Positions 9,301 through 20,587 of a DNA stretch of 64,000 bases are shown in pieces. A model generated the notes under the pieces. That model was not told the origin of the DNA, did no database searches, and saw only the letters and a list, made by a program, of their open reading frames with translations. Source of the stretch: Isochrysis galbana (Eukaryota > Haptophyta > Isochrysidales > Isochrysidaceae); assembly GCA_018136815.1 (NCBI GenBank), contig CM030945.1, positions 99,811-163,810 on the forward strand, written 5' to 3'. Position numbers and translations under genes: made by a program. Each line of letters opens with the position of its first letter. The first letter of the stretch is position 1.

Positions 9301-10966
9301 TCCTCGAAAATGGCGACATCGTCTCTCTCGAGCGGCGCGAGCCGTTAGTGCACTATGAGTCTGTCACGCCAGTGGTCTTCCCGCCGAAATCCTCCTCGGA
9401 TCGCACCGCCGTACTTGCTGCGCGCCAGTCCTCTCCGCTGGTGTCCACACCGCCCTTCTATCCGCCCGTGCAGTCCACAGCTCGCGCGGCCATGTCAGCC
9501 GCCGCGAGCGAGTCGTCGCCGCCAGAGGCCTCCGGAAGCGCGGTGCCATCATGGGCACCATCGTCCTCAGCGAGAGGAACCTTCGCTTCGCCCTCATCCA
9601 CAGCAGGGGAAGCGGAAGGTCACGTTCGTGCCGCCACACCTTCAAAAGCTCAAAATAGTATGGGCGGTGCTGGCACCGGCGTGCCGCCAGATCGCGCGGG
9701 TGCGACTCCTGGGATGATTCAAAGAGTGGCAGCCGCGCCATTGGGGTCATGGTGTATATGCCAGCATTGCAAGCCAATACGAGGTGACGAGCTATCGGGG
9801 TGCGCCCGCCGCCCACGATGACCTCCAATCGGAGGACGAGGCCCCCGCTCCGCTGCTTGGCCTGCTCATGCGCACGCGCAGCCCGGCACGCGCAGCGTGG
9901 CATGCGCACGCGACCCTTGGCATGCGCAAGGGAGCTCTGCAGGTGTCCCGTGCGTGAGATGGCGTGTCCCGACCCGTTTGACGGCGCCGCCTCTGCGATC
10001 CGCAGCGCTGCCCACGATGAGTCGTGCTCCTCGGGCGTCCTTCATCTGGCCGACTCCTCGTGCCGTGCCTTCCAGCGACAAGTCGCGATGGGCGGGCATC
10101 TACCCATCGTGGGCGCTGAAGCGCAAACGGCGCTCAACGTGCACATGCTCCCTGTTGGCATGGGCGAACTGACCGGCTTCGTCACCACGATAGTCGTATT
10201 TGTGCGAGATCGCCGGGGAATCCTTCTAGATGTCAGCTTCAGCCCTCCTCAACCACTCAGCTTGCTATGTGGCTGTTCCCTAACCAAGCACACGCCTGAG
10301 ATCCCCTCAGCTGTGCTAAATCCGCTCGCGGGGCATGCCGGTCGAGGCCGCTTCCGCGAGCCAACACCCATCAATTCATTTCGATGCGGCTAATCACGAC
10401 TCCCCTTCTCGCTCGCTACGGATTTACCCTCACGTTCACCCCCCCCCCACCCCCACCCCACCCCCATGCCCACCCCACCGCCACACGCACACGCACGCAC
10501 CTACCCAGATCCATCCGGGATGCACAGGTCTCAATGGCGGTCACGCGCGGCTGCCTCAACATTATCGATGTCCACTCCGAGACACTTGTACCCGGGCAAG
10601 AGGCGGCATTCCAATTCACCGTGCAGGTCGCCCCGCGCACACTCCTCCGCTTCCCGCGTGCTGACATCTCTGGGGTGTGCTTTTTGGCATCGGCCGAATC
10701 TTGAATCGCCGTTGCGGCGCCCACCATTTCACCCCACAAACCGTCTCACTTGGTTGCAGATAAGCGACGCGTCCATGCTGCAAACACTCACTTATGGCGT
10801 AGAAAAGGTGGCCGGTGCAGTCAAGGTGAGGGCCCCCGCCATGTGCACCGTGCCGTTGACGGAGGTGCAAGGCCCCGATCTTACATTTCGGATGTGCAAA
10901 ATTTTCTTACCTGCCGTCAGCCACGCGGTGCCTAGCCGGTACCCGATCACACCAATTGACGCATAG
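6396..10966 (+). CDS. RSH: Bifunctional (p)ppGpp synthetase/hydrolase, RelA/SpoT homologue, probably plastid-targeted
   Basis: Proposed exons: 6396-7031, 7188-7745, 7850-7983, 8234-8492, 8642-8890, 9012-9183, 9277-9799, 10006-10231, 10528-10626, 10760-10966, about 1020 residues in frame throughout. Exon 8's acceptor and the last exon's end are tentative. Residues 1-35 form a hydrophobic signal-like leader ([18 protein letters not shown]) and then an S/P-rich stretch, as in bipartite complex-plastid presequences. The HD hydrolase domain (about 140-385) keeps H158, H182-D183, E187-D188 and [12 protein letters not shown]. The synthetase domain (about 440-590) keeps [29 protein letters not shown] and [15 protein letters not shown] (about 613-690) has [31 protein letters not shown] precedes a C-terminal ACT domain. 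Both catalytic centres look intact. Acidic, low-complexity inserts interrupt the HD (about 230-315) and synthetase (about 475-520) domains. The intron after exon 4 uses a GC donor. Confidence 0.9.
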
Positions 10967-12530
10967 ACGCACCTGTGTTCTTGCTTGCCATTCTAGTGGC
11001 GCGCGTTTCAGTCCCACTGCCCCGATGCCCTCCGACGAACCAGGTGGTGCGCGGCGGTATGGAGGAGATGATGCGTGAGTCGCCCGCGGGGTTTTGGGCT
11101 AACTGCGCCCTTCCACGTGCATCCGACGTTACAACCTCGAAGCCATTCGACGCCTCGGATGCCCCGACTGGCACTGGTGGCCACTCGCGGTAGCTCCATC
11201 TTTGCCGTGTCGATGGCGCCCCGCGCCAGGTCACACGCTCGAGCGCGTCGCGTATGCGATTCGGGCGCCGCGCCTCGTTCCATGCTCGAAGATGCGCGGT
11301 GATTGCCCAAACAGTCGATTCGCGCCTTCCCCTTGATGCTCTCGGGCAAACTCTCCAATTCCCCCTGTCCAACCTATTGCGCCTGTATTATTCGTCGTGC
11401 AAGTCCTCTTCTTGCCCACGCCTTTCTCGCATATTGTCACGCGTGCCCATTCACCGGAGATTGAGACTCGCCTCTCGAGCACGCACTGGGTCGCCCCTGA
11501 CCAACTGTATGCTACTCTTCGGATCCCCGCCGCCTTCGCCGATTGCTCTTTGATAGGCACAACATGTTGCCTTGCCTGTGGCGGCGGGCTTGACCCATGC
11601 CCATCTTGCTGCCGCTTGGGCTCCGTCCCCATCATCGCTCCGCCGTTCGGAAGGCAGCTGTATGGTGGCTTATCATGTCTGCAAGCAGCACCGGTGGGAT
11701 GGACCTTGAGCCCGCCGTCTGTGAGATCGAACACGTGTTGGGATCCTCGCGTTTTGGGCTATCCCATCAACGTGGCCGGCTGAGGATTCTTTGTGCATGG
11801 TTCCATGGGACTGACATCCTGGCGAAGCGACGCATGGACACCGCTCGCCGTGTATAACATGCTTGGCATCTCTCTTCTAGGTTCTAGCACGCATGGGCTG
11901 TTGTCGCCGTGCATGCGTTTCTTGCATAATTGTGAACTCAAATATTCAGCGATGGGCTTTGCATTCTCGCTGCGGTGCAAAAGCAAGCGCACGACGTGTG
12001 ACTTTTGCAACCGAACGGATTCGAAGATCGGGGTTCGCCTCAGCGTTCATCCTCTACTGCCACTTCCGGCTGTCGTTTCAGCTCGCCTTGTCCACGAGGC
12101 CACCTGATGTGGCACCGAGGCAAGATCATGGCAACGCCCGATGATAGTTGTTGTAGACATGATGGACGAGAAACAAGTACGTCTCTTAGGCCCGGGGAGT
12201 ACAGCGCACAACGCTGCGAAACCAACGCTAGCACCAACTGTCATTCCTTCAAACTTCCTTCGCAAGAGCCAAGGCGCTAGTGCGAGCTGAAGATATGGAA
12301 GATCATGGTTGTCTGAGGCCAATGCCACTGGCCGTCGCGTCTAGACACACCTTTGGTGTAGGGCAGGCGATGGCTTTGAAATAAAACCAATTCCAATTCC
12401 CTGATTTTCCAAACCACTCTAGGTAGCCATATTCTCTCCCGATCCCGGAAAGCACCACACACGGAAGGTGAAGGTGAGGGCAAAAGTGCTGGTGAAGACT
12501 AGCTCTACAAATTTGGCCATGGGGAGAGGC
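10967..12530. other. No gene assigned; one exon-like stretch
   Basis: No convincing ORF or transposon end. An open plus frame at 11397-11550 gives a natural-looking peptide (LFLPTPFSHIV, ETRLSSTHWVAPDQLY) faintly like the C-terminal half of a Nudix hydrolase. No Nudix box was found upstream, so it is not called. Confidence 0.35.
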
Positions 12531-12756
12531 TAAGCATGTATTGGAGGGAAAGATGAATTGGTTTAGTTGGTGGGATTCCCCGATTCTTCAACCTATGCTA
12601 TCCTTGAGGTACCATCTCGCCCTCAAGCTTCTCAACTTCGGGCCAAACTTCCAGACACTAGACACTAGCGAAAGGCCACTCACGAGTCACGAGCGAGCGA
12701 GCGAGGACGCCCGGCCGATACAACGGATTAAGACCAACGGCGGGAGGAGCTACCCA

Positions 12757-13449
12757 GGTGCCGTTCCGTCAATTATGGGATAAATCGAATGGAGCCATCA
12801 AATGTTCATAGTCATTTATAGAACAATATTGCACACACCCTGTTATCGACTTTTAATATCTACGGTGAACACATCGCGCCGCGCGCTTTCAGAACGCAAC
12901 TAGCTCACATCGCACCGCGCACTTCAGTCCCGCCGGTGCGCGGACGCGCTGTTCATGGCGATGTTGCTCGCGGCGATGTCAGCCTGAATGAACGAGATAG
13001 GGACAGGCCAGGATTTCGGAAATTTTTTCGAAATTTGGGCTCATTTTCCGAGCGTCGATTTCGTTCGAAATTTCGCGAAATTTGGGCCGTGTGGCGGAGA
13101 CGGTGGAGGAGGAGACGGCGGCGGCCTCGACGGGGGTGGCGGCGAAGGCGGAGGCGGAGACGGCCTTCCCGCGAGAGATCTCTCTTAAACTGCATGTTTA
13201 TGTAATTGTGTGAACCGCAGAGAAACAAGCTACTGCGTCTCCACGGGGGGCGCGCTGGTTCGTCATGAAAAAGACACTTCGCCCAAAATAGATAAATCCT
13301 TAAAAGCACATGGTAGCGCACGGCGTCTCCACGTGCACTGTCGCCCAAAATAGATACATCCTTAAAGGCACACGGTAGATTTGTATAAATAACTATGGAC
13401 ATTTGATAGCTCAATTCGACTGATGTCCCACAATTGACGGAACGACACC
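12757..13449. mobile_element. Inverted-repeat DNA transposon, 693 bp, non-autonomous
   Basis: The left end GGTGCCGTTCCGTCAATTAT and the reverse complement of the right end GGTGTCGTTCCGTCAATTGT match imperfectly for about 65 bp, including CATCAAATGTTCATAG versus TATCAAATGTCCATAG. The interior holds a GGAGGCGG-rich block (13090-13180) and two direct copies of cgcccaaaatagata 61 bp apart (13281, 13342). No transposase is visible. A target-site duplication is unclear; only CA on both sides is possible. A partial copy lies at 47722-47955 and a gap-truncated one at 37146-37188. Confidence 0.7.
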
Positions 13450-13537
13450 CATCACACGGAGCACGGAGCAAAGCAAAGACACGTTCACACGATGCGGAGT
13501 AAAAGGAGAAATGGCAAAGACAATTTGTGCCGCCGCT

Positions 13538-13929
<392 letters not shown>

Positions 13930-13931
<2 letters not shown>

Positions 13932-15124
13932 CGGCACACCTCGAGTGCTCCGTTTCCGTTGCCGAGGCGTAGTATGCCAGCACCTGCCGTCGCCGCGCCA
14001 CCGCTGCAGCCAAGAGCATTTCCTCCTTCTCCTCCTCCCCCCCTCCCCCCCCCCCCTTCAAAGGAGCCACGGCAGTAGCAGGAGCTGCGGCCCTCGACAT
14101 GAGAGCCTCCTGGCTTGCTGGATTGTGAATTGCAGTGGCTTTTCTCTTTTTCATAGAATGTAAAATGGTTTTCTTTAACCCAATCTACCGAATGACCGCA
14201 GCTCTCCTTTCTTCCCTTCGCTCTCTCTCCCCCCCTCCCCGCGCCGGCGGCGCACGAGAGACGCCGCCGCTCTCTCTCCCACTCCCAGGAGAAAAAGTCC
14301 CCGCGAGCGCGGCGCGGGAACAGAGCGCAGTCAGAATAACCACCTCGCGGGCGTTTCTTCCAGTCTACGCGACTTGCATAGTGCCTTCCAGCAAGGGACA
14401 CACCATCAACGCTCAAGGGGACCAACAAAACTCTACAGTTTCATAGTGCCTTCCAGCGTTCTCGCTCTCGCCCGCACTCTGCTGGTCGTTCCGGTTGCCC
14501 TCAAAGCCGGTCGTCCTGGGCGGCCTGCGACGCGAGACCAGCGACGGGCGACCTGCGACACTCGCACACGCCGCGTGCTGCCGTCGGCAGCACACGACGG
14601 CTATCGTGCCGTAGGACGCACGCGCGCCCTGTGCCGCGCCCCCCACCCTGCGTCGCCTCGAGCGACGCGCGACGCGTCCAGGGCATCGCGGGGCGCCGCC
14701 TCCGACGCAGGGCGCCGCGCGTGTCACGTGGGCGCCGACGCGCCATGCGATGCTCCGACGCGTGGGGCGGCGGCTCGGCGGCGAGCGACGCCCGGAGCGA
14801 CTTCCGACTCGGTGTCCGCCCTGCGTCGCGCCAGAGTGCGCACGCCGCGCTCGCCGTCGTGCGTCGGCGCCGCAGCACCCCACGGCGCCCGGGGCGACGC
14901 AGGGCGGCCCGCAACTCCGGCCCGCCGTATGTCACGCGGCATGTCGTATGGATACTTCCGCGACGTGCGGTATAAATAAATGTAACTTACGATAGGGGGG
15001 GTGGTCCCCCTGACGCATGGCGACGCGCCGCAGGGGCCGGGGCGGAAGAGAATGGAACGAGGGAGAGGGGGGGATTTGCACCCCCCCCGATGGAGTGTGG
15101 TGAGAAACGAGACCCGTTTGCATT
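13930..15124. other. No gene recognised; very GC-rich, CGACGC-dense block
   Basis: 14510-14945 is dense in cgacgc/gcgacg words and open on both strands, which is a composition effect. 15010-15050 (atggcgacgcgccgcagg) matches 20477-20520, the tail of another repeat. No domain was recognised. Confidence 0.4.
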
Positions 15125-16113
15125 AGCAAACGGGCGGAGGGGGGCGGCTGGCGACAGGAGACAGGAGGGAGATGGGAAGGGAGCGGCTCAAGACGTCTTG
15201 GGATACACCTGTGGCAGGTATCTTCGGGGCGCAGTTGCTTATTTCTCGAGAACCGCTCGAGGCGTGAGCTGGTAAGGGCCGTTCTTCTTCTTTGACGAGA
15301 GGTTCCTCCCCCCCCCCCGGTGCTTTTTCCCGGAGAGTCGCCCGACGTAGGTCGTAGGTCGGTCCGCCTCAATGGATGGGTTTTCCCTCATTTTAACTTG
15401 TGGACAACTTGTGGGGAGTTAGAATGGGAGCCGGGGGCATGTGAGGGGGGAGACTTGGAGGGGCGCATAGGTGTATGTATCTGTGTCAACAGCACGCGCC
15501 AAGGTGTACGGGCAGGTGCGCTGAGGGCTGTCGTGTTAGTACCCTAGATGTTAAACACGGTGGGTCAGGTCTAGAAACACACCAAAAACAGCTGTTTTTG
15601 GCTTTTTTGGAAACACGGTGAAACAGAGTACCGAAAACAGCGGGTCATATACATATACAGTGTATTATACGTATATATTTATATCCATCTCCCGTAGGCT
15701 CACAGCTCACAGCTACCGGTAGTTCCTGTGGGAGTGTAATTGTAATTATTGTAACTGTGTAACTGTCAAGCAGTCAAGCATGATTGTGATTGATGATTGA
15801 TTGTCTTGCATCCAACTAGGTGGTAGGTGGTAGGTGGTGGTAGCTAGTGGTGTAGTGGTGCAGGTGGGAGGCCAGGCAATCAGGTGGCGGGATTGATTAT
15901 GCTATGGCTATGGCCTCGCTCGCATGCACGCTCACTCACCGCGCGCGCGCAGCGCGCAACCCTCTGTTCCGGACATGGGGGTCTCCTAGAAACACGGTGA
16001 AAAACACTGTTTTTGACTTCCGTAGAAACACACTGTTCCTGTGTTTAACATCTAGGGTTAGTACCGGGCTAGTGAGAGAGTGAGAGTAGTGGTACTAATG
16101 CTCAGTTAGATTT
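15125..16113 (+). repeat. Dispersed repeat R1, copy 2 (split by a hAT-like MITE)
   Basis: Homologue of 3890-4993. It lacks the 4133-4774 insertion (AGGTC appears once, at 15356-15360) but is itself interrupted at 15543-16056. Confidence 0.85.
15543..16056. mobile_element. hAT-like MITE, 514 bp, 8-bp TSD GTTAGTAC
   Basis: It has perfect 16-bp terminal inverted repeats, CCTAGATGTTAAACAC and GTGTTTAACATCTAGG. GTTAGTAC is duplicated at 15535-15542 and 16057-16064. The same site is present once, unoccupied, at 4946-4953 in R1 copy 1. Subterminal aaacac(g/a)gtgaaa and aaaacagctgttttt motifs recur at both ends and in the element at 22927-23426. No coding capacity. The 8-bp duplication is the hallmark of the hAT superfamily; the CCTAG ends differ from the common CA(A/G)NG hAT terminus. 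Confidence 0.85.
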
Positions 16114-16329
16114 GTTTCGGGATTGATAGCTCGTAGCTCGTGCCCTATGTATCGGTCATGCGGCCATGTTTGTCGTGGCTTGGCGGGAAGGCTCGTGGTG
16201 GCAGTAGGGTAGCGGCCCTGCTTCTCCTTCGCGACTTAAAGAAAGGGCTCCCCGCCGGCTCCAACACCGTCCAACGCGCGACGGACTACTTTTACTTTCG
16301 AGGTGTGTGGCGAGCCGAGCGAGGGGCGA

Positions 16330-16514
16330 GCCCTCCCCCCCGCCCTTGCCCCCCCCCCCCCCCCATCCCCTTCCCTTCCCCTCCCTAACCCGTCGGGAGG
16401 GGGAAGGGGGGGGGGGGGGGGAGAAGGGGGGGGAGGGAAGGGGGGGGGGGGAGAGGAGGGGCTCTCGCCCGGCCCAGAGAGCTCGGGCCTCTTCTCCTGC
16501 GGGAGGGAGGGAGG

Positions 16515-16550
<36 letters not shown>

Positions 16551-17245
16551 AGAAAGGGGACAACGCTCGCCGCGCCCCAGCCGAGCGCGGCAGCGAGAGA
16601 GAGGGGACTCCACGCAGAGAGGAGAGAGGAGTGTCACGCCTGTAGAGCTTACAGAACTAGAGCAGGATTCTCTCTCTCCCTCTCGCTCTCTCTCTCTCTC
16701 GCTCTCTCTGTCCCCCCCCCTCTCTTTTCTCCTCTATTCTCTACTGTCGAGTATTCTCCCTCGACTCTCTCAATGACTCTCTCTCTCTCTCTCCTGTTGT
16801 TTGATCCCTCTCGTTTCACCACCAATCCCCAACGCCCCCCCTTCCCCCTCTCTCCCCCCCTCTCTTCTCCCTCAGCCGTTTCTTCCCGCTCTCTCCTGTG
16901 TACAGTGCTCGGAGGGAATCATATTTACTCGGAGTCCATCAGAGAAACGTACTCACGAGACCGACCGACCCACCGGCCGACCGACCGAGCAGAGAACTCA
17001 ACGGGTAGAAAAGAGAATACTTGTACAGGGAGAGAGGGAGAGAGAAGGGGGGGGAGGGGGGAGGGAGAGGGAGAGAGGGAGAGAGAGGGAGAGGGAGGGA
17101 GAGAGAGAGAGAGGGAGCGAACGAACGTGGTTGTGTCGAACGAGAGCCAGAGCGCACACAGGAAGAGAGACCGTAGAGCTCTCTTCCCTTCCCCCCCATC
17201 CCCTGCCCCCCCTCTCCCCCTGACTGCCCTCCCGACCTCTCAAGA
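16330..17245. repeat. Alternating polypurine and polypyrimidine blocks 5' of the 7TM-TIR gene
   Basis: Blocks along the plus strand: C-rich at 16330-16390, G/A at 16395-16555, C/T at 16670-16885, G/A at 17030-17115 and C/T at 17185-17250. The last block runs up to the ATG. Purine and pyrimidine blocks on one strand can pair as inverted complements or form triplex DNA. ORFs here are low complexity. Confidence 0.7.
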
Positions 17246-17251
17246 CTCCCG

Positions 17252-19682
17252 ATGTCTCCCCCCGCTCTGGGTGGCTCCGCCAAGGTGGCTCCCAGCAGCG
17301 CAGCCCTCGAGCTCGAGGACGCCTCGGCGGCTCCAGCGGCTCTCACCGAGGCTGCAGCCGCTTCCACTGCGGTGAAGCCGAGCGAGCCCGTGGCTGATGT
17401 CGTCTCACAGCCGGCCGATCACTCCAAGAGCTTCCGCGTCGTCCGAATCCACTCGCACATCCACGACGTCCGCCGTGAGAGGACGCTTCACAAATGTGTG
17501 ACACGCCTCGGCTTGCAGTACACCTCAGCCTCACAGGTGGTGCTCCAGCTACCCATCTTCGTCATTTGCGTCCTCTTCATCGTCTCGCTCAACCTCAAAG
17601 TGAAAATCTCGGCGCTGCAGACGCCCGTCGTGCTCTCTGCGCTCTCCTCGTGGACCAATTGCATCTTCCTCACGCTACCGCTCGTGCTCATGATCCTGCA
17701 CTACTCCGCTGCCCGGCACGCAAGGGCGGTAGCGCGCTCCATCACCAAGCAGGCAGAGCGCAAGCGCCAGATCACCTCGTGGAACGACGACGACATCGCT
17801 CTGGCGAAGCAAGAGGGGAGCAGACTGGGTGTCACGGCGGTCAGTTTATATGTGTTCGTGCCGCTAGCGTGCCTTCTGGCCTTTGTGGGCGCAGTGTTCA
17901 ACGCGGGCTCGATGTCGGCGAATGGAACCAGGCTTGCCATCATTGCCTTGGGCATCATCCTCTTCTACGCAATTGTTGTTTGCTCGGTCCACGTCTTCGT
18001 CCGCGGCCTACTGCGCAGAGAGAAGGACAACTGTCACAACTATGTCACCTTTTCGCTTGAGCCCACCTTCCTCGGCCTCATCGTTTTCCAGCTCTTCCTC
18101 ACCAGCTTTGTCATCCTCATTCAGCTCACCGTGCCCAGCTCGCCAGGTGGGTGGACAGTATGCGCGCAAATGGGAGCAGCACGCGCTCCTTGAGTTGCTC
18201 GGCGCGCCCGCTTTCGCCTCGATCGCTCCCTACCCTTGCACACCCTCACCCGCTGCCCCTCAGGCACCAACATTCTGCTCTCCGCCGGCACCTTTTCGTC
18301 CGAGGTGTTTGTTTACCCCAGCTTCGACGAATGCATCGCACACGTGAATGCCAGCTATTTGGACCGATACTGTCAACGGAGCGAGTCGCTGCAGCTTCCG
18401 TGGCAGCAATTTGGCGGCGGACTCAACATAGTGTGCGACGACGGGGGTTGGGGCGTCTTCAACTCTCTCTTCTCTGCGTGCCGTTCGCTCGTGGCCGAGA
18501 GCGTGGTCAAGGGCCCGGTTGGCGATAACCTCTTCGCGCAGCTGTACGTCAGCGGGCTCGTCCTTGTGAAGGAATACCTCGCGTCTGCTGATCCGTCGCT
18601 GAACATTGGCAACTTCATGCGCCAAGGAAGCTGGTACCTGCGTACGGCCATCGTATCGGGCTTCTTGGTCGCCATCTGCGTCGCGCCGCTCGCGGCCCAC
18701 GCCTTCTACGTGCTGACGAGCCAGGACTCCCTTGCGCCGTGGTTCGCCTATCTCGCACGCCTGCTGGGTGCATTTTGCCTGGTTTTGAGCCTGGCAATGA
18801 TCTTTGTGCACTTCCTCGTGCGCAAATTCACTGCCGTGAACAGCACGACTTTCTTCATCTCATACAAGCAGGACGACCAGGCCGATGGCGCCGTGGGCAT
18901 GCTCTACAACTTCCTTCCGGGAAAGAACCACTGGCTTGACAAGATGATGACAGATCGATCGGTAACTGGCATGATCAAGGGTGTGGAGACGTGCGACGTC
19001 TTCTTGGCTGTCATCTCCCCGCGCTATTTTAGATCTTGGTATTGCTGCCTCGAGCTGCGCACCGCCATGCTGAACAAGAAGCCGATTCNNNNNNNNNNNN
19101 NNNNNNNNNNNNNNNNNNNNNNNNNNNNNNNNNNNNNNNNNNNNNNNNNNNNNNNNNNNNNNNNNNNNNNNNNNNNNNNNNNNNNNNNAGCTCGTCTTCA
19201 ACGCCCACAAGACTACGGTGCAGTCGGTTCTCAACATACTGCAGCAAAATCCCGAGTTGAGCCCGTTGCAGGCGATTGAAATCTTGCCCATTCACGAGGA
19301 AATCCAAATGATTGGGCCGTGCGTGGAGAGGATAACAGAGCAAGTGCGCCTAGAGAAAGTGAAGCCTGTGTTTGGACAAGGAGATGGTCTCGCTCCGGTG
19401 CCGTACCAAATCGGTGAGCACTCCTTCGAGGACGAGACGGCCGAGAAGCTAGCGGAAAAGGCGAAAGCCATGGAAGCTCAGGATAAGGAGAAGAGGGGCA
19501 GCCTAGCCGAGGCGCCGCCCAACTCCATCGCGGCCGCTGCGGCTGTGCTCCAATCTAGGGAGGCCAGAGAGCTACTCGAAGACCATGAGTCGCGGATGCG
19601 AGCGGTAGAAGCCAAGCTTAAACACCTCTTCACACGTACGGGTGCCTATGAGTTCCAGCACAACGTTAACCCCTTCATGTGA
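17252..19682 (+). CDS. Seven-transmembrane protein with C-terminal TIR domain (gap inside)
   Basis: Exon 1 is 17252-18146; the intron 18147-18263 (GT-AG, phase 1) is followed by exon 2 from 18264 to the TGA at 19682. A 100-N gap at 19089-19188 leaves its missing length and frame unknown. The N-terminus is Ala/Pro-rich without a clear signal peptide. Seven hydrophobic helices fall at about 96-115, 131-151, 193-216, 227-250, 271-293, 422-448 and 458-484. A Cys-containing loop of about 125 residues lies between helices 5 and 6. Residues from about 494 form a TIR fold: FFISYKQDDQADGAV, WLDKMMTD, GMIKGVETCDVFLAVISPRY, WYCCLELRTAM and KKPI. Glu562 sits where TIR NADases carry their catalytic glutamate. 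After the gap come the rest of the TIR domain (LVFNAHK...) and a Lys/Glu-rich probable coiled coil. The receptor or signalling role is inferred; I know no named family with this architecture. Confidence 0.85.
19089..19188. other. Assembly gap (100 N)
   Basis: Exactly 100 N, so the true size is unknown. It removes part of the TIR domain of the surrounding gene. Confidence 1.
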
Positions 19683-20053
19683 GTGGGCGCCGCAAAGGTA
19701 CAGTTCGTCTCCCTCCTCCGACGACCGGGCCTCCATGACCTATCAAGTGGCGATCGCAACCCACCGTCAGCACACGTTCGCCTTCCGTGTGCGTGCGCAA
19801 GAGTGCGTTGATCGTCGAATCCATGCCACATACTTGTTTGCGCGCGGCACCCATGCAGCATTGCGCACCGGCAGCCTCTCCGCCGAAGGCGGTATGTACG
19901 AAAAGATTCTTGGGAGATGTCCGTGGTTTCGATACCGATGCAATTTATGTCATGTAGGATATTCAAATAGCATTTAGAACTAGTAGAAGAAGATGTTGTT
20001 GTCATTCATGCCAATTTAGTCTTGGGATTTCCGGGCATGAATATTTGAGCTGA

Positions 20054-20156
20054 GTCTACGCTCACACAAGCGACAAGCGTTTGGGTCGTAACAACTCTAC
20101 TGGGTCTACGCTCACACAAGCGACAAGCGTTTCGGTGGTCGTAACAACTCTACTGG
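20054..20156. repeat. Two-copy tandem duplication, about 50-53 bp unit
   Basis: The unit gtctacgctcacacaagcga...gtaacaactctactgg occurs at 20054-20103 and 20104-20156. Copy 2 carries a 3-bp insertion. The region 19683-20053 contains nothing else recognised. Confidence 0.9.
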
Positions 20157-20228
20157 GTGACGAATTGGGCAGACCCATTAGGTCTTAGGGCAATGAGGAG
20201 GGAGCGAAGCCGGCGGTTGGGCGCGGGC

Positions 20229-20451
20229 CGCGAGCCGCACTCCCAGGCCCGCATGGGCCTGCTCTTGTACTGACTCCCCCCCCATCCCTGGTCGCCAGGC
20301 AAAAGGCAAACAGGCAAACAGGGGACTCAGGGCGGCACCCAAGGCCAGCGAGGCGAGCGAGGGAGAGGCAGAGGGGGCCAAGGGCTGAGCCCCAGCCTCC
20401 ACTGCCCCCTGAGCTGCCCCTGCTGGCCCTCTGGGCGCCCCTGAAGGACCT
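20229..20451 (+). repeat. Dispersed repeat E, copy 2
   Basis: Counterpart of 1461-1670. Here it is followed by tctgagagcaggcgcg and a segment shared with 15010-15050, not by the retroelement ORF. Confidence 0.8.
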
Positions 20452-20587
20452 CTGAGAGCAGGCGCGTGGCGCGCCGCATGGCGACGCGCCGCAGGGACCG
20501 GGGCGGAAGAGAATGGAACGAGAGTGACTGCAGAGCGTCAAGTCGTAGTCGTAGTCGTGTCTCTTGATTCCCTAAGTCTAAAAAAAA

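Noticed and set aside
11397-11783. Possible Nudix hydrolase exon
   Set aside because: Only a vague LxxPFxFxV...SxHWV likeness; no Nudix box (GX5EX7REUXEEXGU) in any nearby frame.
14374-14995. Overlapping ORFs of up to about 200 codons in GC-rich DNA
   Set aside because: Open on both strands, Arg/Ala-dominated, no domain; explained by cgacgc-rich composition.
18236-19279. Continuous ORF read through the 100-N gap
   Set aside because: The frame after the gap is arbitrary; the natural peptide (LVFNAHKTTVQSVLN...) lies in another frame.
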